Positions 35,689 to 49,961 of a stretch of 64,000 nucleotides of DNA are shown in pieces. The position numbers and the translations under genes were made by a program. Each line of letters opens with the position of its first letter. The first letter of the stretch is position 1. Source of the stretch: Cephalopachus bancanus (lineage: Eukaryota > Chordata > Mammalia > Primates > Tarsiidae); NCBI GenBank assembly GCA_027257055.1, contig JAPVLO010000054.1, forward strand, positions 3,534,001 through 3,598,000, written 5' to 3'. The notes below the pieces were generated by a model. It saw nothing but the letters and a program-made list of their open reading frames with translations. It was not told the origin of the DNA and made no database searches.

Positions 35689-36244
35689 AAACAAAATCAG
35701 TGTTCACAGTCACAGAAACTATCACAAAGAGGCAATTGGGATTTGCCACCCAAGGCTGGAGGTAGAACTAAGCTAGTGTTTCAAGAAGCAGCAGAAAACA
35801 AACTACCAGGAACTAGCCTTATTCTCCAGAGTGATCACAGCAGATGTAGAATAACTTCTAGATGTGGGATTCAGGAATGAACATTTTGTTAGGCTACCTT
35901 CACACTCTGCTCTTCAGGACATGTAGTCATCCAGTCTAGAATATATAATACTAACTTCTATGTTTAGCATTTTTCAAAAGAGAAAAAGAAAAGGCCACAA
36001 TCTTAAAACTATCTATAGACATTGTTTTTAAAAATTACCCATGTATTATGATCGTCTTCTTGATAACTTTCTTTAGAGAACTTATGCTGTATAAAAAAGA
36101 AAACTATGTAGAGTTAGGTATATAAATCAGTTATCTTATTTGAAGAAATAATGTTGCTCTTTTTATGATAGGACAAAATGTTTTCATTCCTCAACTGTTG
36201 TCTTTTACCCACTTACTTTTCCAACTTAGCCAAATCTAGGTACT

Positions 36245-36600
36245 ACTATGAATACAAATGTCATATAGTATGTCCCCTACATATGAACCTTCAAGTTGCA
36301 AACTTTCAAAAATGAGAACATGTGTTTGCATATCTAATCATGTAAGTTAGTTCACATGTCTGGTGTACATTGCCACATGCTGTACTGTAAGATTAAAAAG
36401 TCTTTTTTTGTGTGTGTTTGTTTTTTATGTATTGTTTGTTTGAAAAGTATTATAAATCTATTATAGTACAGTACTATACAGCCAATTGTGTTAACTGGGT
36501 ACTAGGTTAACTTTGTTGAACTTATGAGCAAATTGGACTTATGAACACACTCTCAGAATAGAATTAACTCATTTGTATGTACGAAATTTACTGTATTTGT
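36245..36600 (+). mobile_element. Tigger-like DNA transposon remnant
   Basis: Blocks gtcccctacatatgaacctt, caagttgcaaactttcaaaa, ttagttcacatgtctggtgt, and acttatgagcaaattggact match the ends of pogo-type Tigger elements. Internal transposase sequence is absent, so it is a MITE-like deletion product. Confidence 0.7.
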
Positions 36601-37139
36601 TAACAAAATATGCAACAGTGTCCAATGAGACGGTCATTTGTCAGATTGTTGCAAGATGTACTATTTAGTTTTAGTTTTCAATTAATCATGTAAACCATGA
36701 TATGCTTCATTAGACATAATATAATGCCCAGAGTTATTTATAGTCTTCATTCTAATGAAGAGTTACTTAGGATTTTTTGAAGATACTTTAGATATTTCAG
36801 GGGTAGGTTAGATCCACCAGCCTAGTGTGTTCCCCAAGCGCAAAAGCAGACATACATATCAAGCTAAGTGGTTTCCTTGTTACTTTTCTTCCTTGCTCTA
36901 GACAAAATGAGAGGCAGCTCCTAATTCCTCCTGCTTAGTGGGAACTAGAACTCACAACACAATAGTAATTGTCTCCAAATACCATTTGTGTAAATTCTAA
37001 AACCTCTTTCCAAACTCCACAGACTCTTTTCTAAATGTAGGGTATTGTGAGGGAGTTAAGACTGCAAAAACAGTTTCTAGCTACTCTCCTTTCCATTGTA
37101 GTACTCTAGTGACTTGGTTTCATGCCTAAACCAGAAGCT

Positions 37140-37330
37140 ATAGTTAGCAATAATTTATTGTATATATCAAAATATTTAGAAAACTTGAAATGTTTCCAGT
37201 ACAAAGAAATGATGTTTAAAGTGATAGATATCCTATTTAAACTGATTTAATCATTATACACAGTATACATATATCAAAATATCACATGTACCCCACAAAC
37301 ATGTACAATTAAGTATCAACATAAAAAGCC
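37140..37330 (+). mobile_element. L1M 3' UTR remnant
   Basis: Blocks gttagcaataatttattgta, acaaagaaatgatgtttaaa, and tatcaaaatatcacatgtac with ccccacaaacatgtacaatt are the old L1 3' UTR. Confidence 0.8.
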
Positions 37331-37684
37331 AAATTTCATCTTAAAATTCTGTTACAAATGAAATAGTATTCAGTTACTAAAAGTGATCATTTAAAAAATT
37401 CTGCAGGACAGGAAATTGCAAATAGATTTTTTAAAGAGACTCCAAAAGCAATGGAGATAATCTTTCTCTACTGTAAAATTTTACTCCATTGTGAGACCTA
37501 CTGCTATGATTTTAAAACATTTGTATGATAATGGGAAAAATCCAATGTGTTATAATTTAAAATGTTCTTATATAAAACACTCCTATATAATCGATCTGCA
37601 TATTACTTTTGTCTTACATTGTCAATATCATTTTTAAATGTTAATAATAAGAATTTAGATCACAAATTAATAGAAATAGCAATA

Positions 37685-37870
37685 ACGAAATAATAGTAAC
37701 CATTTATTGGGCATTTGTATTCTAATTGCTTTGCATACATTAATTCATTCAATCCTTACTGAAATACTACAATAGCTACTATAATCACCCACAATTTCCT
37801 GATGAAGGAAAGAAAGAACAAAGAGGTAAGGTAACTCACAAGACTGATAGGCTAGGAGTCTATTGTTATT
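37685..37870 (-). repeat. MIR SINE
   Basis: 'aaccatttattgggcatttg', 'attaattcattcaatcctta', then 'aagaggtaaggtaactcaca' are reverse MIR. Confidence 0.7.
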
Positions 37871-38204
37871 GGTCAAAATTTCTAGTCAGATTTAGATAAC
37901 TAAGAGTCGTTATAATGCGATTTTTTAATATTGCAATTTTAGAGATTAGCACACCAAGGCATGCAAAAAATATTTTGCTGGAGCCTAGACTTTGTAACAT
38001 GATTGACTTTAAATATTATTTGTTACCAGAATGACCATTGAATCAGAACTTCTCTAGTAAAGTAGAAGCCTAATAGTCCAAAAATTAGCTATGTAGACTT
38101 AAAGCCTCTAATTAAAATATAAATATATATATATAACTCAATCATTTTGTATAAACTGAAAACACCCCTCCGGACTGGGGCTTCAACATGTAAAAAACTT
38201 GTCC

Positions 38205-38310
38205 AAGACTTCAAGTCAGAAGGCCTATAATCTAACCTGGTCCCTACCACATACAAATTGTATGATCTTGAACAAGTTGCTTAACAACTATAGGACTTAA
38301 TTTCCCCAAA
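38205..38310 (+). repeat. MIR SINE, partial
   Basis: 'aatctaacctggtccctacc' and 'gtatgatcttgaacaagttg' correspond to the MIR core. Confidence 0.6.
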
Positions 38311-40434
38311 ATTCAGCAAGGTCCTAACCAACTCTGCCATGATTTTGTGTTTTTAGTATCTTCTGAACCTAGTTATGACCATAACTAGGACTACTGGGTT
38401 GAAAGAGTAGACCAGGCATGTGTAGAGATACAATCTCAATCTCTTTGTAGGTTAGGGAAAACCCTTTAGTCACAGTAATATTGCCTACTCTGGATTATAG
38501 GAAAGATTAATACAATTATCCCCCCCAAAATAATAAGGCAATATAAGGTTTACTTTTTTTTAAGTTTCTGTAAAAAAAAACTTAGATAAAGAAGCATCTT
38601 AATAAAATGTAGGGAGCATGCCCATAAAATGATAGTTTAAAGATTTTAGGTTTTTTGGTGGGAGGAGCAAAGTTAGAATTTGAAGGATTTAGTTCTGTTA
38701 TATCTTTGCAGTTTCTCATATTGAATGTTGAATGCTTGCATAACAAGAATTCAAAAAGCAGAGTGGCGATTTGTGCTTGCTTATCACTAACAGGACAAAT
38801 ACAGCTATCAAAAATAGAATTTTACAAGTTACTTAATAACATGAGCCAGTCTTTTATATAGCAACTGATGCAACAACATTTGCTTGCGAAAGATTGAAAA
38901 TATACTTTGTGATCTTTTTACAATAAATATCTCTGGATACTGATGGCTGAAGAATTTATCAAAGTACTTGCGAGAATAAAGGAAACTTAATGCAGTACAT
39001 TGAATACAATAGGCATTCAATAAATATTATGAATAAAAATTGTTTAGTGTTGACAAGTTAAACTTTAAGCTTCATAAATGCATTATGCCATATAGAAATA
39101 TTTTGGAAATGTGCTACAATGTTAGCATGTAAATAGTCTTTGTCTCTAGGTAATGGAGTCATATGTAGGGTTTTTTACTTCCTACTTTTTCACTCTTAAC
39201 TACACTTCCCAGATTTCCAAAACAAGTATATATTTCTTTGAGAGTTAAAGAGAAAAAAAAATCACATTATGATGTGCCTTTCCTTAAGAATGCATTAATA
39301 ATGTGGGTCATAAACTCTGTGGATTATGCTGCTCCTCCCACCTAGAATTTTCTCTTTAGAACTAGGAAAATACATTTTCACAGATGAGCATATTCAGAAA
39401 ACTTTCTACTCAATGTAGTGTCAGTTTACATCAAATTTAATTCTGCTATAAATAAAGCTATACATATATTTAATAAAGGCATTTTATAAAGTAGATTCAG
39501 GATACTTATTATACATATTTTTAAATGATTTAAAATATGGTATGTATTAGCTTTGTTCAGTTATCTTATTGGTGATATGTTTTCTAAAAATAATTATAGC
39601 ATAATCAAGTTTTATGAAGTATGACAGTGCCATTGCTTTCTTCAACCAATGATTTTCCTGAATAAACTTCAAGGATTTCATTTTACTTTTTGGTTTTATT
39701 TCCTTAGTCTCTATTATTGAAAGCAAAGTGTTAGTTCTGGTTCTTGAGATTATAGACTATGAGGTATAGCACGTGACTAAGTGCATATAAAGTGGGTGAG
39801 ATGAAAAATAATTTATTCAAAGTTTAAAATGACAACACAGGCAGCTTCAAATGAGCAATACTGCTTTGAGTACCACAAAATATGAAGATTTTCTGTATAG
39901 AGATCTAAAACTGACCATACTCTTTGATCTAAGGAATGAAGACAAATATTTGGACATAAGGATGCTCAAAGTAGCATTTATATTTTTATATTAAACACAT
40001 TCTAACAAATAAAATATTAGTAGTCAAATAAAATTTGATCATCTTTATATTTCCAAATTGTATAGTAATACAAAATTATTATTTTGTATTTTGTATTTTA
40101 AGAAATCATCCACACAAAATAAAAAAATATGAGAAAATAAGGTAAACTCTAATGAAATGTAATTTCTGCTTGATGCTCTTTATTTTCCAAACGTTCTATA
40201 ATAAATATAAATTATTTTTATTATAAGGAAAAATCTCACAAGTAGAAAAAATACTAAGAATCACTCAGAAGTTTTTTAAAAATGGAAAAATTTCACAGAG
40301 GAAACATTATTATTAAATTTAAATGACAGGTACCTGGGTTCATTAAGTTTTTCTAATTCTTCATATATTTGAAATGTGTTGATATTGATAATCTTCTGAT
40401 TTATTTTTCAGTTAGAAAATAAGCCTCAGAACTA

Positions 40435-40625
40435 TGCAATTATAAACCATGGGTCAGCAAACTATGACCCATGAGCTAAATGTGGCTACAGCTTATTTTT
40501 GTAGTCATTGCAGGCTATGAATGGTGTCTACATTTTTAAAGAGTTGTTTAAAAAACAAAGCCTAAAATATCAACTATTTGGCCTTGGACAGAAAAAGTTT
40601 GCTAAGCACAAATTTACTCCTTCAT
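40435..40625 (+). mobile_element. hAT-type non-autonomous DNA transposon
   Basis: It opens with gggtcagcaaactatgaccc and closes with acagaaaaagtttgctaagc, the two inverted termini of a common mammalian hAT-type MER element; internal blocks tatttttgtagtcattgc and gcctaaaatatcaactattt agree. Confidence 0.78.
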
Positions 40626-40690
40626 CCAGTACTCTGGGTTAGAAGCTACTCCAGAGTTTAAGAAAATTATAACATTAAAAAGTGCCTAAT

Positions 40691-40983
40691 GCCGGGCTCG
40701 GTGGCTCAGTCTGTAAACCCACGCCTTTGGGAGGCTGAGGTGAGTGGATTGCCTGAGCCCGCGGGTTCGAGACCCGCCTAGGCAGGCGAGACCTCATCTC
40801 TACAATAAATCAAAAAATTAGCCGGGCGTGGTAGCGCGCACCTGTAATTCCAGCTACTCGGAAGGCTGAGGCGGAAGGATTGCCGGAGCCCAGCAGGTCG
40901 AGGCTGCTGTGGCCGGGAGCAGCCACTGCACTCCAGTCTGGGTGACAGAGTGAGACTCCAACTAAAAAACAAACAAACAAAAA
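40691..40983 (+). mobile_element. Alu, lineage-specific subfamily
   Basis: Full dimer with an intact hairpin. Exact target duplication aaaagtgccta before the head (from 40678) and after the (AAAC)-type tail (from about 40983). Confidence 0.93.
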
Positions 40984-41000
40984 AAAGTGCCTAAAGACCA

Positions 41001-41177
41001 AGCTCAGTGGCTCAGCCTGCCTGTAATCCCAGCCCTTTGGGAAGCCATGGTAGCATGCACCTGTAAGTTCCAGCTACTGGAAGGCTGAGACAGAAGGATC
41101 GCTGGAGCCCAGCAGGTCAATGCTGGGGTGGCCATGAGTGTGCCACTGCACTCCAGCCTGGGCGACAGAGTGAAACT

Positions 41178-41224
<47 letters not shown>
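41001..41224 (+). mobile_element. Internally deleted Alu with (CA)n tail
   Basis: The left arm breaks off after ccctttgggaagcc and joins directly to the right arm (atggtagcatgcacctgtaa), removing about 110 bases. The tail is a 45-base CA tract (41180-41224). It is head-to-tail with the preceding Alu. Confidence 0.85.
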
Positions 41225-41226
<2 letters not shown>

Positions 41227-41289
41227 AAGAAAAGAAAAGTACTTAAACTTTCTTAAATTGGGTGCATCCTCTACCCAATTTAAGCACTG

Positions 41290-41600
41290 AGCCCTCACTC
41301 AGTTATTAATTCATTTGTTGATTCCACAAAGAGAGATGTTTCTGTCTTCATGAAGATTATTCTCATGGAGAAGATAGAAAATAAGCAAGTAAATAAACAA
41401 AATAATTACAGATCATGGTAAGTGCCATGAATGTCATAAACCAGGCTGTGTGAAAGAGAATGGCAGGTAACCCTCTTTAGGCAAGGTAACACTGAAGCTG
41501 AGACTTAGAAGATCACAAGGAGTCATGGAAAAAAATCAGCATCCCTGGCAGAGGGGACTACACAGACAGTACCCCTTAAACAAAATATTTGTAAAATACA
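41290..41600 (+). repeat. Old mammal-wide repeat (same family as 54300-55300)
   Basis: tcatgaagattattctcatg, agaaaataagcaagtaaata, gaagctgagacttagaagat and atccctggcagagggga follow the 5' part of that family. Confidence 0.5.
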
Positions 41601-44591
41601 GAACACCCTTGGGCAGTGAAGACACTAATAGGTTTTAATTTTGAAGACCTAGTAAGATTACAGCAGATAAATAAGTGGGCTTCATCCTTTCCTTCCTCTA
41701 TTAATCAGCCAAGAACCTGGTGCCTGGGAACCATCTCCCTAAAACTAGGAATGAAATACAGTCTTTAATTTCCACCCCCACACTTTGCTTTCCATGCACA
41801 CTCTGTTCTATGTAGTTTCAATGCCACCATATGTTTTGATTCTAATTTGTTCAATTCTTCAATAAATACAAGTCATAACATATAAAGGATGGTGCTAGAT
41901 CAACATAAGCCTAATTAGGATATCATTCCTCCTCCAAGCGTGCCCCCAAATTAAGCTGACTCCCCATCTCTCTGGTTTGGGACAATGTACTTAGGTAATT
42001 TTGATTGGGTATTTCTCAAATTGCATTTTTCTACAAATAATACAATAAAAATAAGTAAGTTTAGGGCCTCAGTTTCACTAATTGGCTTCATTAAGACTGG
42101 CTGCAGATGGAAAAACACTGTGCCATTGATATTCTCTTTCAACCACTGCACAAAAATCCTAGGGACAGAAATAGGAATTTGACTTCATGGTAAAATATAG
42201 CTCTAGGGTCCTACTTTTTCTTCTATTGCCTGTTCTCAGCACCTGCTCACATCCCTGCTATCCAAGGTCTTATGTCATTCACCAAGTGCATGGATATCAA
42301 TTCTTTAAATAGGTAGAAATAAGCACAAGAACAGGATGGGACCAGCAGATCATCACAGGCATGCATGCTACCCTAAGCTTATCATCCCAGTCACCCACAG
42401 GTCAACTTTATTTTAAATCTCAGAGGAAGTCTTGCTTCTACTAGTCAGAGATGCCACAGCATGATGTGGAAGGCTCTAAACGAAGGGGCAGTTCCATGAA
42501 TTCCCTTTATGGAGGGTGTGTGTGTCTGCAACATTTGCGGGAACACTATCATCCCAAGAAACACAAATGGGTTCCAGAATCTATTTCCAAATAGCAATGA
42601 ATTTCTCCTCAAATAGCCTAATAGAGGGTTGGCTCTATGTGAGGTCTCCAATATAGCATTCAAAATTTTTACTAACTATGCATGATGGTGCTTTCACATA
42701 AACTAGAAACACAGAGGTTTTCTATTTCATCACCTTAAAAATTGGTGTGAACTTCATGACCAAATATGCAGAAATATGAATAGGTCTTCTGGACTTTGAA
42801 CTGCTTGCAGGCAACTTCACAATTTTGTTGTTGTTGTTACCTGCTTGAGTCTAATCAGCAACCAAAAATAAGTAAATCTGCATCTTCAGAACCTAAAGGT
42901 TTGGCATTATGCGGTGCAAAGACAGCTTTCAAACACAGCTAGGCAAAGAAGAAATTAGTGAGATCACAGAGTCGTGCAATTACAAATTTGAATGGGACTT
43001 CGGCAGGTAAGATCCTTTAAGACATTGTTTCAGACGTGCTGAGCAGGGAATTGAGATTATGTTAAATGATACATTAAATACCACTGAATCCTTTGGTGAA
43101 AGAATTATTCCACTTCCAGTTCTCTTTCAGGTTTTCTGATGAGGAAAATTAGTTATTGGAAGTACGTCTTAAACACCTTGTCCACCTCTGCTAATCTTTT
43201 CAAATTCTGAGAGCAGGACTAGGGCTCAGAGCTTTTAGTAGACAACTGTCTAGCTAGAAGCCAATCATGATTTTTCCTCTCTTGGAACTGTTTTTATAAT
43301 TACCATTCAATTTGTGGGAAATTCATACTGATATTCCACTTACAAGAACAATGTATATGGGATGGCCTTTTTTGTATAAGTTTAACAAAGTGAATTTATG
43401 CAAAAAAGTCATTAAGTAATTAACAGAATAGTTATCAAGTGAATATGCAATGGGAGATACACTGATTTTTAAAATTACCTTTAAGGCTTCTATTGACTGA
43501 CTCACAAAACATACTAGGGACATTTTTCTACATTTAAACATGGTGTCAAAGTCAGCTTTTTTTTTTCACAAACATCCTAATGTACCCACAGGACTACTGT
43601 AATCACCTACTCAACCATACTCCTATATAGACGAAGAAAAAGTCAAAAAAGATTTAGTGCCATATCAAGTCCCTCTGCTTGTCAAAAATTAAAATTTACA
43701 AAGGTGCTGGAAGGAGGATAATGACTGTATAAAATTCCTTACATGCCAAAAACCAAGTGCATTAGATGGCTTTATCCTTGGCATACGCTAAACTAGGAAA
43801 AGATAGAACAATTGCCCAAACCAAATGTTCTTTATGATGTCTTCATCTGCACATGGGAAGTTTTACATAACTTAATCAGATCCCTAGCTGCTATAAAAAA
43901 TAGTTGATTCAAAAAGGCAAATTGTTTTTGTAAGTAAACAAAAAATAACATAAGCCCATTGAAAAAATTATGCAGTCTAAAGGATAAAAACCCAAAATGG
44001 ATTAAGAAATCACCAAAGCTTTCACCAACTTATTTCTTGGGAGGAATTTAGAGGTTCCTGTAGATTGAAGCAGTGTGTCAAGACATATGCCCAGAGCCAG
44101 AAATGAAGGTGAACATGGCAATTCCTGGCCACAAATAAAGCAAATATATGCTTTATAGTGTGAACTTTGCTGCAAAATGTAAATAAAGGGTCTTAGAAGT
44201 AAGTTGGCAGTTTACTTGTTCTCTTATGTAAAAACACACACACACATCCTCACAAAATGTTTCCTGGTTTCTAATCTTGTGTATTCTTGAGTTTAATATT
44301 CTTAATATTAAACTTAATAAGTTTCTTAATAAGTTTTAATGGCTAAAAACTTATGTTATAAAAAACTTCACAAAACACATTATTTTTAAAAGTCTGTTTG
44401 CTTTTGACTGTTTCAAATATCGAGATTTCTAAGGGATGGCATGTAACATATAATCCTCCAATGTAAAGAGAAATTATTAAAAGACATAGTTAAATGCATT
44501 AACTTGATAACATAAATTGCTTCTGTACTTCCATAAGGCAACTAATAACTTAAGTTGAAATTAAGACTAATTTTCTAGGAAATAGTTTTTG

Positions 44592-44875
44592 GGTTTGTTT
44601 TTTTTTGAGTTGGGGTCTCACTCTGTCACCCAGACTGGAGTGCATGGCCACTCCCGGCCACCGCAGCCTCGACCCGCTGGGCTCCGGCGATCCTTCCGCC
44701 TCAGCCTTCCAAGTAGCAGGAACTACAGGCGCGCGCTACCACACCTGGCTAATTTTTTTGATTTATTGTAGAGGTCTCGCCTGCCCAGGTGGGTCTCGAA
44801 CCCGCGGGCTCAGGTAATCCACTCACCTCAGCCTCCCAAAGGCGCAGGATTACAGGCTGAGCCACCGAGCCCGGC
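44592..44875 (-). mobile_element. Alu, lineage-specific subfamily
   Basis: Reverse dimer with hairpin (gggtctcgaacccgcgggct). Target duplication ggaaatag before 44588 and after 44876. Confidence 0.92.
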
Positions 44876-46504
44876 TGGAAATAGACTTTTAATAGTCAAT
44901 CTTCCAAAGATAAACAGGGTAATTTATGATTTGCTAATAGTTGTTTCCACAGAAAAACAATAGCATACCTTTTTTTAAAGATCAAATGTGAGGGCTTTGT
45001 AAAAAATGAAACAAATATTAAGAACGAAAATCCATTTGTATCTTTCTTCATGATTTTTGCCATAGATACATGCCACCAATAATATTATTACTTAGAATTC
45101 ATTAAATCAATCACTATTTCTATTCAATTTTTTTAAAGATAAACTTTTTATCATTTATGTAAGTAGAAACCCATAGGTTTTATGTGCTAATTATATTTTT
45201 CTAATGTATATTAAAATAAATGCATAATTATTAAAACAAGAACCATTAGTCTATAATATCTCACAAACCACAGTTTGAGAAATACTAGGTTGTTGATGAT
45301 AAAACTAAATTAATATTTGAGTATTATATTGATGTCCTAACTTTTCCTCTGCTTCTAACTCCAATTCCATATTTCTATAAAATTTTGACAACCCATGTAG
45401 TCTTTAATCACAATTATTATTATTGTCTTTTAGGAGAATAATATCTGGTATTCCTATTGCTTATAACTTGCAAGAATTATGGAAAGTAGCTAATAAGAAT
45501 AATGCCAACCTTCAGAGTATATTAGGTTAAATAAATTCTGCTTTCTGAATTTCAGACTAAAACCAAATTTTACCGACATAAAGTCAAGTGAAGGTGAACA
45601 AACTGCACAAAATAGACAATTATCTTTTACGTAGAATTAAGACAATGAATATTCCTTAGAGCACTGTCTGTTGTTCTCAGGCAACAAAAACTTTTCTAAG
45701 AGACTGAAGGTAAAATTGCATCTAAGAGCGTCCTTCTGGTACATCTTAAGGCCCCTTAGGCTTCTCTAAACTCTATCCCATAATGAGGGATTCAGTATAT
45801 AAGTAGAGTATAACATAAATAATATATAATAGCAACTTTTATTCAGTTCAAATACAGTATAGACTCATGAATCACAATAGACAAAGTCCAGAGAGATGTT
45901 ACTGATGCATTGGTTTCAGCTCTGAGAATCGTCCACAGGAGTCTGGCCACAAAACAACTGTTCTGAGTATGGCCCTGGTGACAGGCAAGCTTGTGAAGGC
46001 TCAGACTGCCACTGAGCATGAGCATGGATAGATTGATCAGACCTGAGGAAACAGGGGCAGGAATAAACACAAACTTGGTCAATTGGAAAATGGATTGGAG
46101 AACATAGGAAATCAGTCTGGTTATGAAAAGTACACAATTTCTTCCTCTAGGAGAGAGAGGGGAAAAAAGAACCAAATATAACCACAAACATCATTACAAA
46201 TTTGGAATATAAAATTTCCATTCTCAATTTCCATTAAAGAAATTGAAATTTCTACTCAGGGGGGAAAAAACTGAATGAGGGTTCATTAATCAATGTTCTA
46301 CCAATTTATGAATAGCCTCATTTATGGAAAAAACAACCATCTGGTCTCCATGATGGGTGAAGTTGAACAAGAAAGTAGGTGTAGCATACAACATGAGGAA
46401 TTACAAGGTTGAGAAGAAAAGTCATCACAACCTTTGAATCTTGTAATGCCATACAGTTTGCCAAATCGAGAATCATAAGGCTTTTATTCTAGTGGTCTCT
46501 GCAA

Positions 46505-46815
46505 TAAATTAAACCAGTGTGATATTAGACAAGTCACATCTCTGGACTCAATTTCCTCATCTGTAAAATGAGCATATTGGGTTAATATAAAAAACAAAGA
46601 AAAATAATGTCACAACTATAAGCATGAACTTAGGACTCAAATTTTGTCTCTACTGCTTACCACTTGTATGAATTCAGATACATGCTATGCCTTGGGTTCC
46701 TCATCTATAAAATGAAGAGTAATATCACCCTCATAGGTTTACTGAGATTAAATGAGTTAATACATGTAAAACACTCAGCAGCATGCCTAACTCAGTTGAG
46801 ATTAGCTGTTGTTTT
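46505..46815 (+). repeat. MIR SINEs (one partial, one nearly complete)
   Basis: 46505-46590 has 'gatattagacaagtcacatc' and 'tttcctcatctgtaaaatga'. 46610-46815 has 'gttcctcatctataaaatga', 'ttactgagattaaatgagtt' and 'aatacatgtaaaacactcag', a near-complete MIR in the same orientation. Confidence 0.82.
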
Positions 46816-48384
46816 TGCTGCCAGTACTATTATGTGCAAGTAACAAAAGCTAACTTTGGCTGGCCAAGCAGAAAAGAGTATATTAAAAGGGTTTTGATTT
46901 ACAGAAATGTTGGGTTTGGAGAAGCAGTTCCAAGAGTATGCTTTGAGGAAAAAATTCCAAAACCACATCACATATTTGTCATGATAAGAAAATGTATCTA
47001 CCATCTCGGAACACTCAACATTGAAGTTTACAACATTGTGATTACTTCATCAGAACTCAATTATACTTTGCAATAACCATAATTGTCCCAGCTGCGAGGA
47101 AAGCTGAAAAATCAAGTACTGTCATTTTAAAATACTGTATGAGAAGACATTGTTGCCCAGATTTCCCAAGATGGATAATAAGTTCAGACATTCAGTGGCC
47201 AAAATGTACTCATTTCATTCAAACGTCACGCTAAGACTTGTTGTTTAGAATGATTCATTGAAGAAGTTTGTGTGGTTTTTATCCAATGTCAAGAAAATGG
47301 TAGATGCAATCTCTTGAAGGCTCTATTGCTCCATCATGAAGGACCTGAAATATCTGTGACAGAAGGAATTTCCAGATACTCTTGTCATATAAACTGAGTT
47401 ACTTGGTAGGCTCAGCATTCAATATTTAAATTAAAGTCACTGGATTTATAGTTAGAATTGTGTCCTCAATTTTTAATTTACATAGTTGAACATTTTTACC
47501 AATTTGTATATAACTAGAAAGAAAATCATTTCCAAGTCTTTGATTGGAAAAATAAAAGTTCCCAGAGTTTAATGAACATTCTCTCATGAAAAACACCAAT
47601 CTATATTCTTTTATTCTGAACTATTAATACATTTGTGCTGCTGTGGAGAATGTATCCTATTGGGAGGACATAAGCCAAGAGGGAAAATAGCAGTTATAAT
47701 TGGGCTTTATCTATTTTAAACTCCTCAACTATAAAAATAGTGCCTGAAATACCAGCAATTCAGAGCCCAACTGTCCTTTTCTGAGTAATGGACAGCTATT
47801 CTAACTTCATGACAGACCCAGTGCCTGTCTTAAATTGGTCTGGACTTCCACCGCTGGTGCATTCCAGGCTCAGTAGGTGGTTCCCAGAGTAAATCTCCCC
47901 TACTGTGAGAACTTTTCAGGTCATCTCTGAGTCATCAGATTCCTTGCAGTCCCCAAAAATATTATTGGGGTGTTTTTTTCAAGTGTTTATAGAAATCACA
48001 GAAAGACAATAAGCTTTTCTGCTAATCATTGCAGATCATAAGCAGACAAATCCTCCTACACACGATATGCACAAAATAGATGGGGAACATTTTTAGCAAT
48101 GATAGCAATCAAGAAAGTTGAAGAGAAAAAAAAGATCATTCAGCTGGTTGCCTATTTATTTCAAACTCTCAGACAAAGCTTCTCAAGCAGAATTTTAGGA
48201 ATTACCACTTTACTATTATGGGATGAAGTGGTTTCCTCAACTTCAAGGGTAAAAATACTGCCAAATATATACTAAATTTATTCCAATAATCTATTGAATG
48301 TTATAGATGTCAAAGATATACACAAATGAACTCAGTGGAATCACTGTCACCCAAATGGAGAGAGTTGGCCCAGGGACGACAATA

Positions 48385-48735
48385 GTTTGGCAATATAGGT
48401 TGAATATCTTTTATGTGAAATAGTTGGGACCAGAAATGTTTCAGATATGTTTGGAATTTCAAATGTTTGCATATACATAATAAGATATCTTGGGGATTGA
48501 ATACAAAGTATAAACATGAAATTTGTGTTTCATATACAACCATATATACGTTGTATACCTTATATAGCCTAAGGGTAATTTTATACAATATTTTAAATAG
48601 TTTTTTGCATCTGTCCCACGAGGTTAGGTGTGGAATTTTCCTCTTGTAGCATCATGTCAGCACTCAAAAATTTCAGATTTTGGAGCATTTCAAATTTTGG
48701 ATTTTTGGATTAAGGATGTGAGATATGTTCTTCCA
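48385..48735 (+). mobile_element. Tigger-like MER element
   Basis: Head taggttgaatatcttttatg and a tail with tcagattttggagcatttca, aattttggatttttggatta are the inverted ends of a common pogo-type MITE. Internal block agcatcatgtcagcactcaa agrees. No coding remnant. Confidence 0.72.
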
Positions 48736-48894
48736 AATATTTTGCATAAGAAAATGATTGGAAATTGAAATGATTTTAAGTGGCACAGAATTTGCTATTT
48801 GATAGCATAATAAATTTTTTCATAAATAAAAAATATTTTAATGTATGTATCTGTTTCAAGCGACTTTCATATACCAAAGGAGAAAATGTAGAAA

Positions 48895-49095
48895 TTAAAC
48901 TGAAGCCTGACTCTATGGGTTAGAATCCTGGCTTTTCCACTCCGTAACCATGTGACCTTGGCAAGTTACTTCCTCTTTCTAGGCCCCAGTTCCTTCTGTA
49001 AAGTAGGATAATAACAGTCCCCAATCCATGCTGTTGGTGTAAGGATTAGGACAGTATCTAGCATGCAGTAAGCACTATGAAGGTATTTGTTAGAA
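48895..49095 (+). repeat. MIR SINE
   Basis: 'tgaagcctgactctatgggt', 'accatgtgaccttggcaagt', 'gtaaggattaggacagtatc', 'agcatgcagtaagcac'. Confidence 0.85.
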
Positions 49096-49479
49096 AATAA
49101 AGAATAAAGTCTTTAACCTCTCTGCAAATATCAATTTTGCATTTTTTAAGGAAATTCCTGGTTGAGATACAGACCACTAAAATATTAAGATTTTGTTTCT
49201 TTCTTCTATAAGCATAAGATACTTCATTTCTAAGACTTCTCAGGGATACCAAAGTTTTGCTACTGGACAAGCCTACAAGAATATTAGGGAAGAAAAAAAA
49301 ATCTAAGAACTGTTTAAGCAAAACTTTAAATACTCAGTAAGATGGAAAATACGCTGTTGTGCAAGGCATAAAAGTAAGCCAGGTAAGGTATAAGACTCAT
49401 ATGACATCATTTTTATTATTTATTTATTTATTTTTAGAGGATCATGATATGGCTTATGAGAAACTTAAAAAGTGAGCAG

Positions 49480-49915
49480 GGCCAGGTGCAGTGGCTCATG
49501 CCTTTCATCCCAGCAGTTTGGGAGGCCAAGAACAGTAGAATTGCTTGAGCCCAGGAGTTCGAGACCAGCCTGAGCAACATAGCAAGATCTTATCTCTACA
49601 AAAAAAAAAAAATCTAAAAAACAAAACAAAACAAAAAAACTAAGCCGGGCTCGGTGGCTCAGCCTGTAATCCCGCGCCTTTGGGAGGCTGAGGTGAGTGG
49701 ATTGCCTGAGCCCGCGGGTTCGAGACCCGCCTGGGCAGTGAGACCTCATCTCTACAATAAATCAAAAAATCAGCCGGGCGTGGTAGCGCATGCCTGTAAT
49801 TCCAGCTACTTGGAAGGCTGAGGCGGAAGGATCACCGGAGCCCAGCAGGTCGAGGCTGCGGTGGCCGGGAGCGGCCACTGCACTCCAGTCTGGGCGACAG
49901 AGTGAGACTCCAACT

Positions 49916-49961
<46 letters not shown>

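Noticed and set aside
45843..46187. 114-codon frame on - strand
   Set aside because: Hydrophobic but without recognisable similarity; lies in an intron and overlaps another frame of similar length, typical of chance.
46783..47076. 97-codon + frame after a MIR (ITKANFGWPSRKEY...)
   Set aside because: No domain or similarity that I recognise and no splice structure; the start overlaps MIR sequence.
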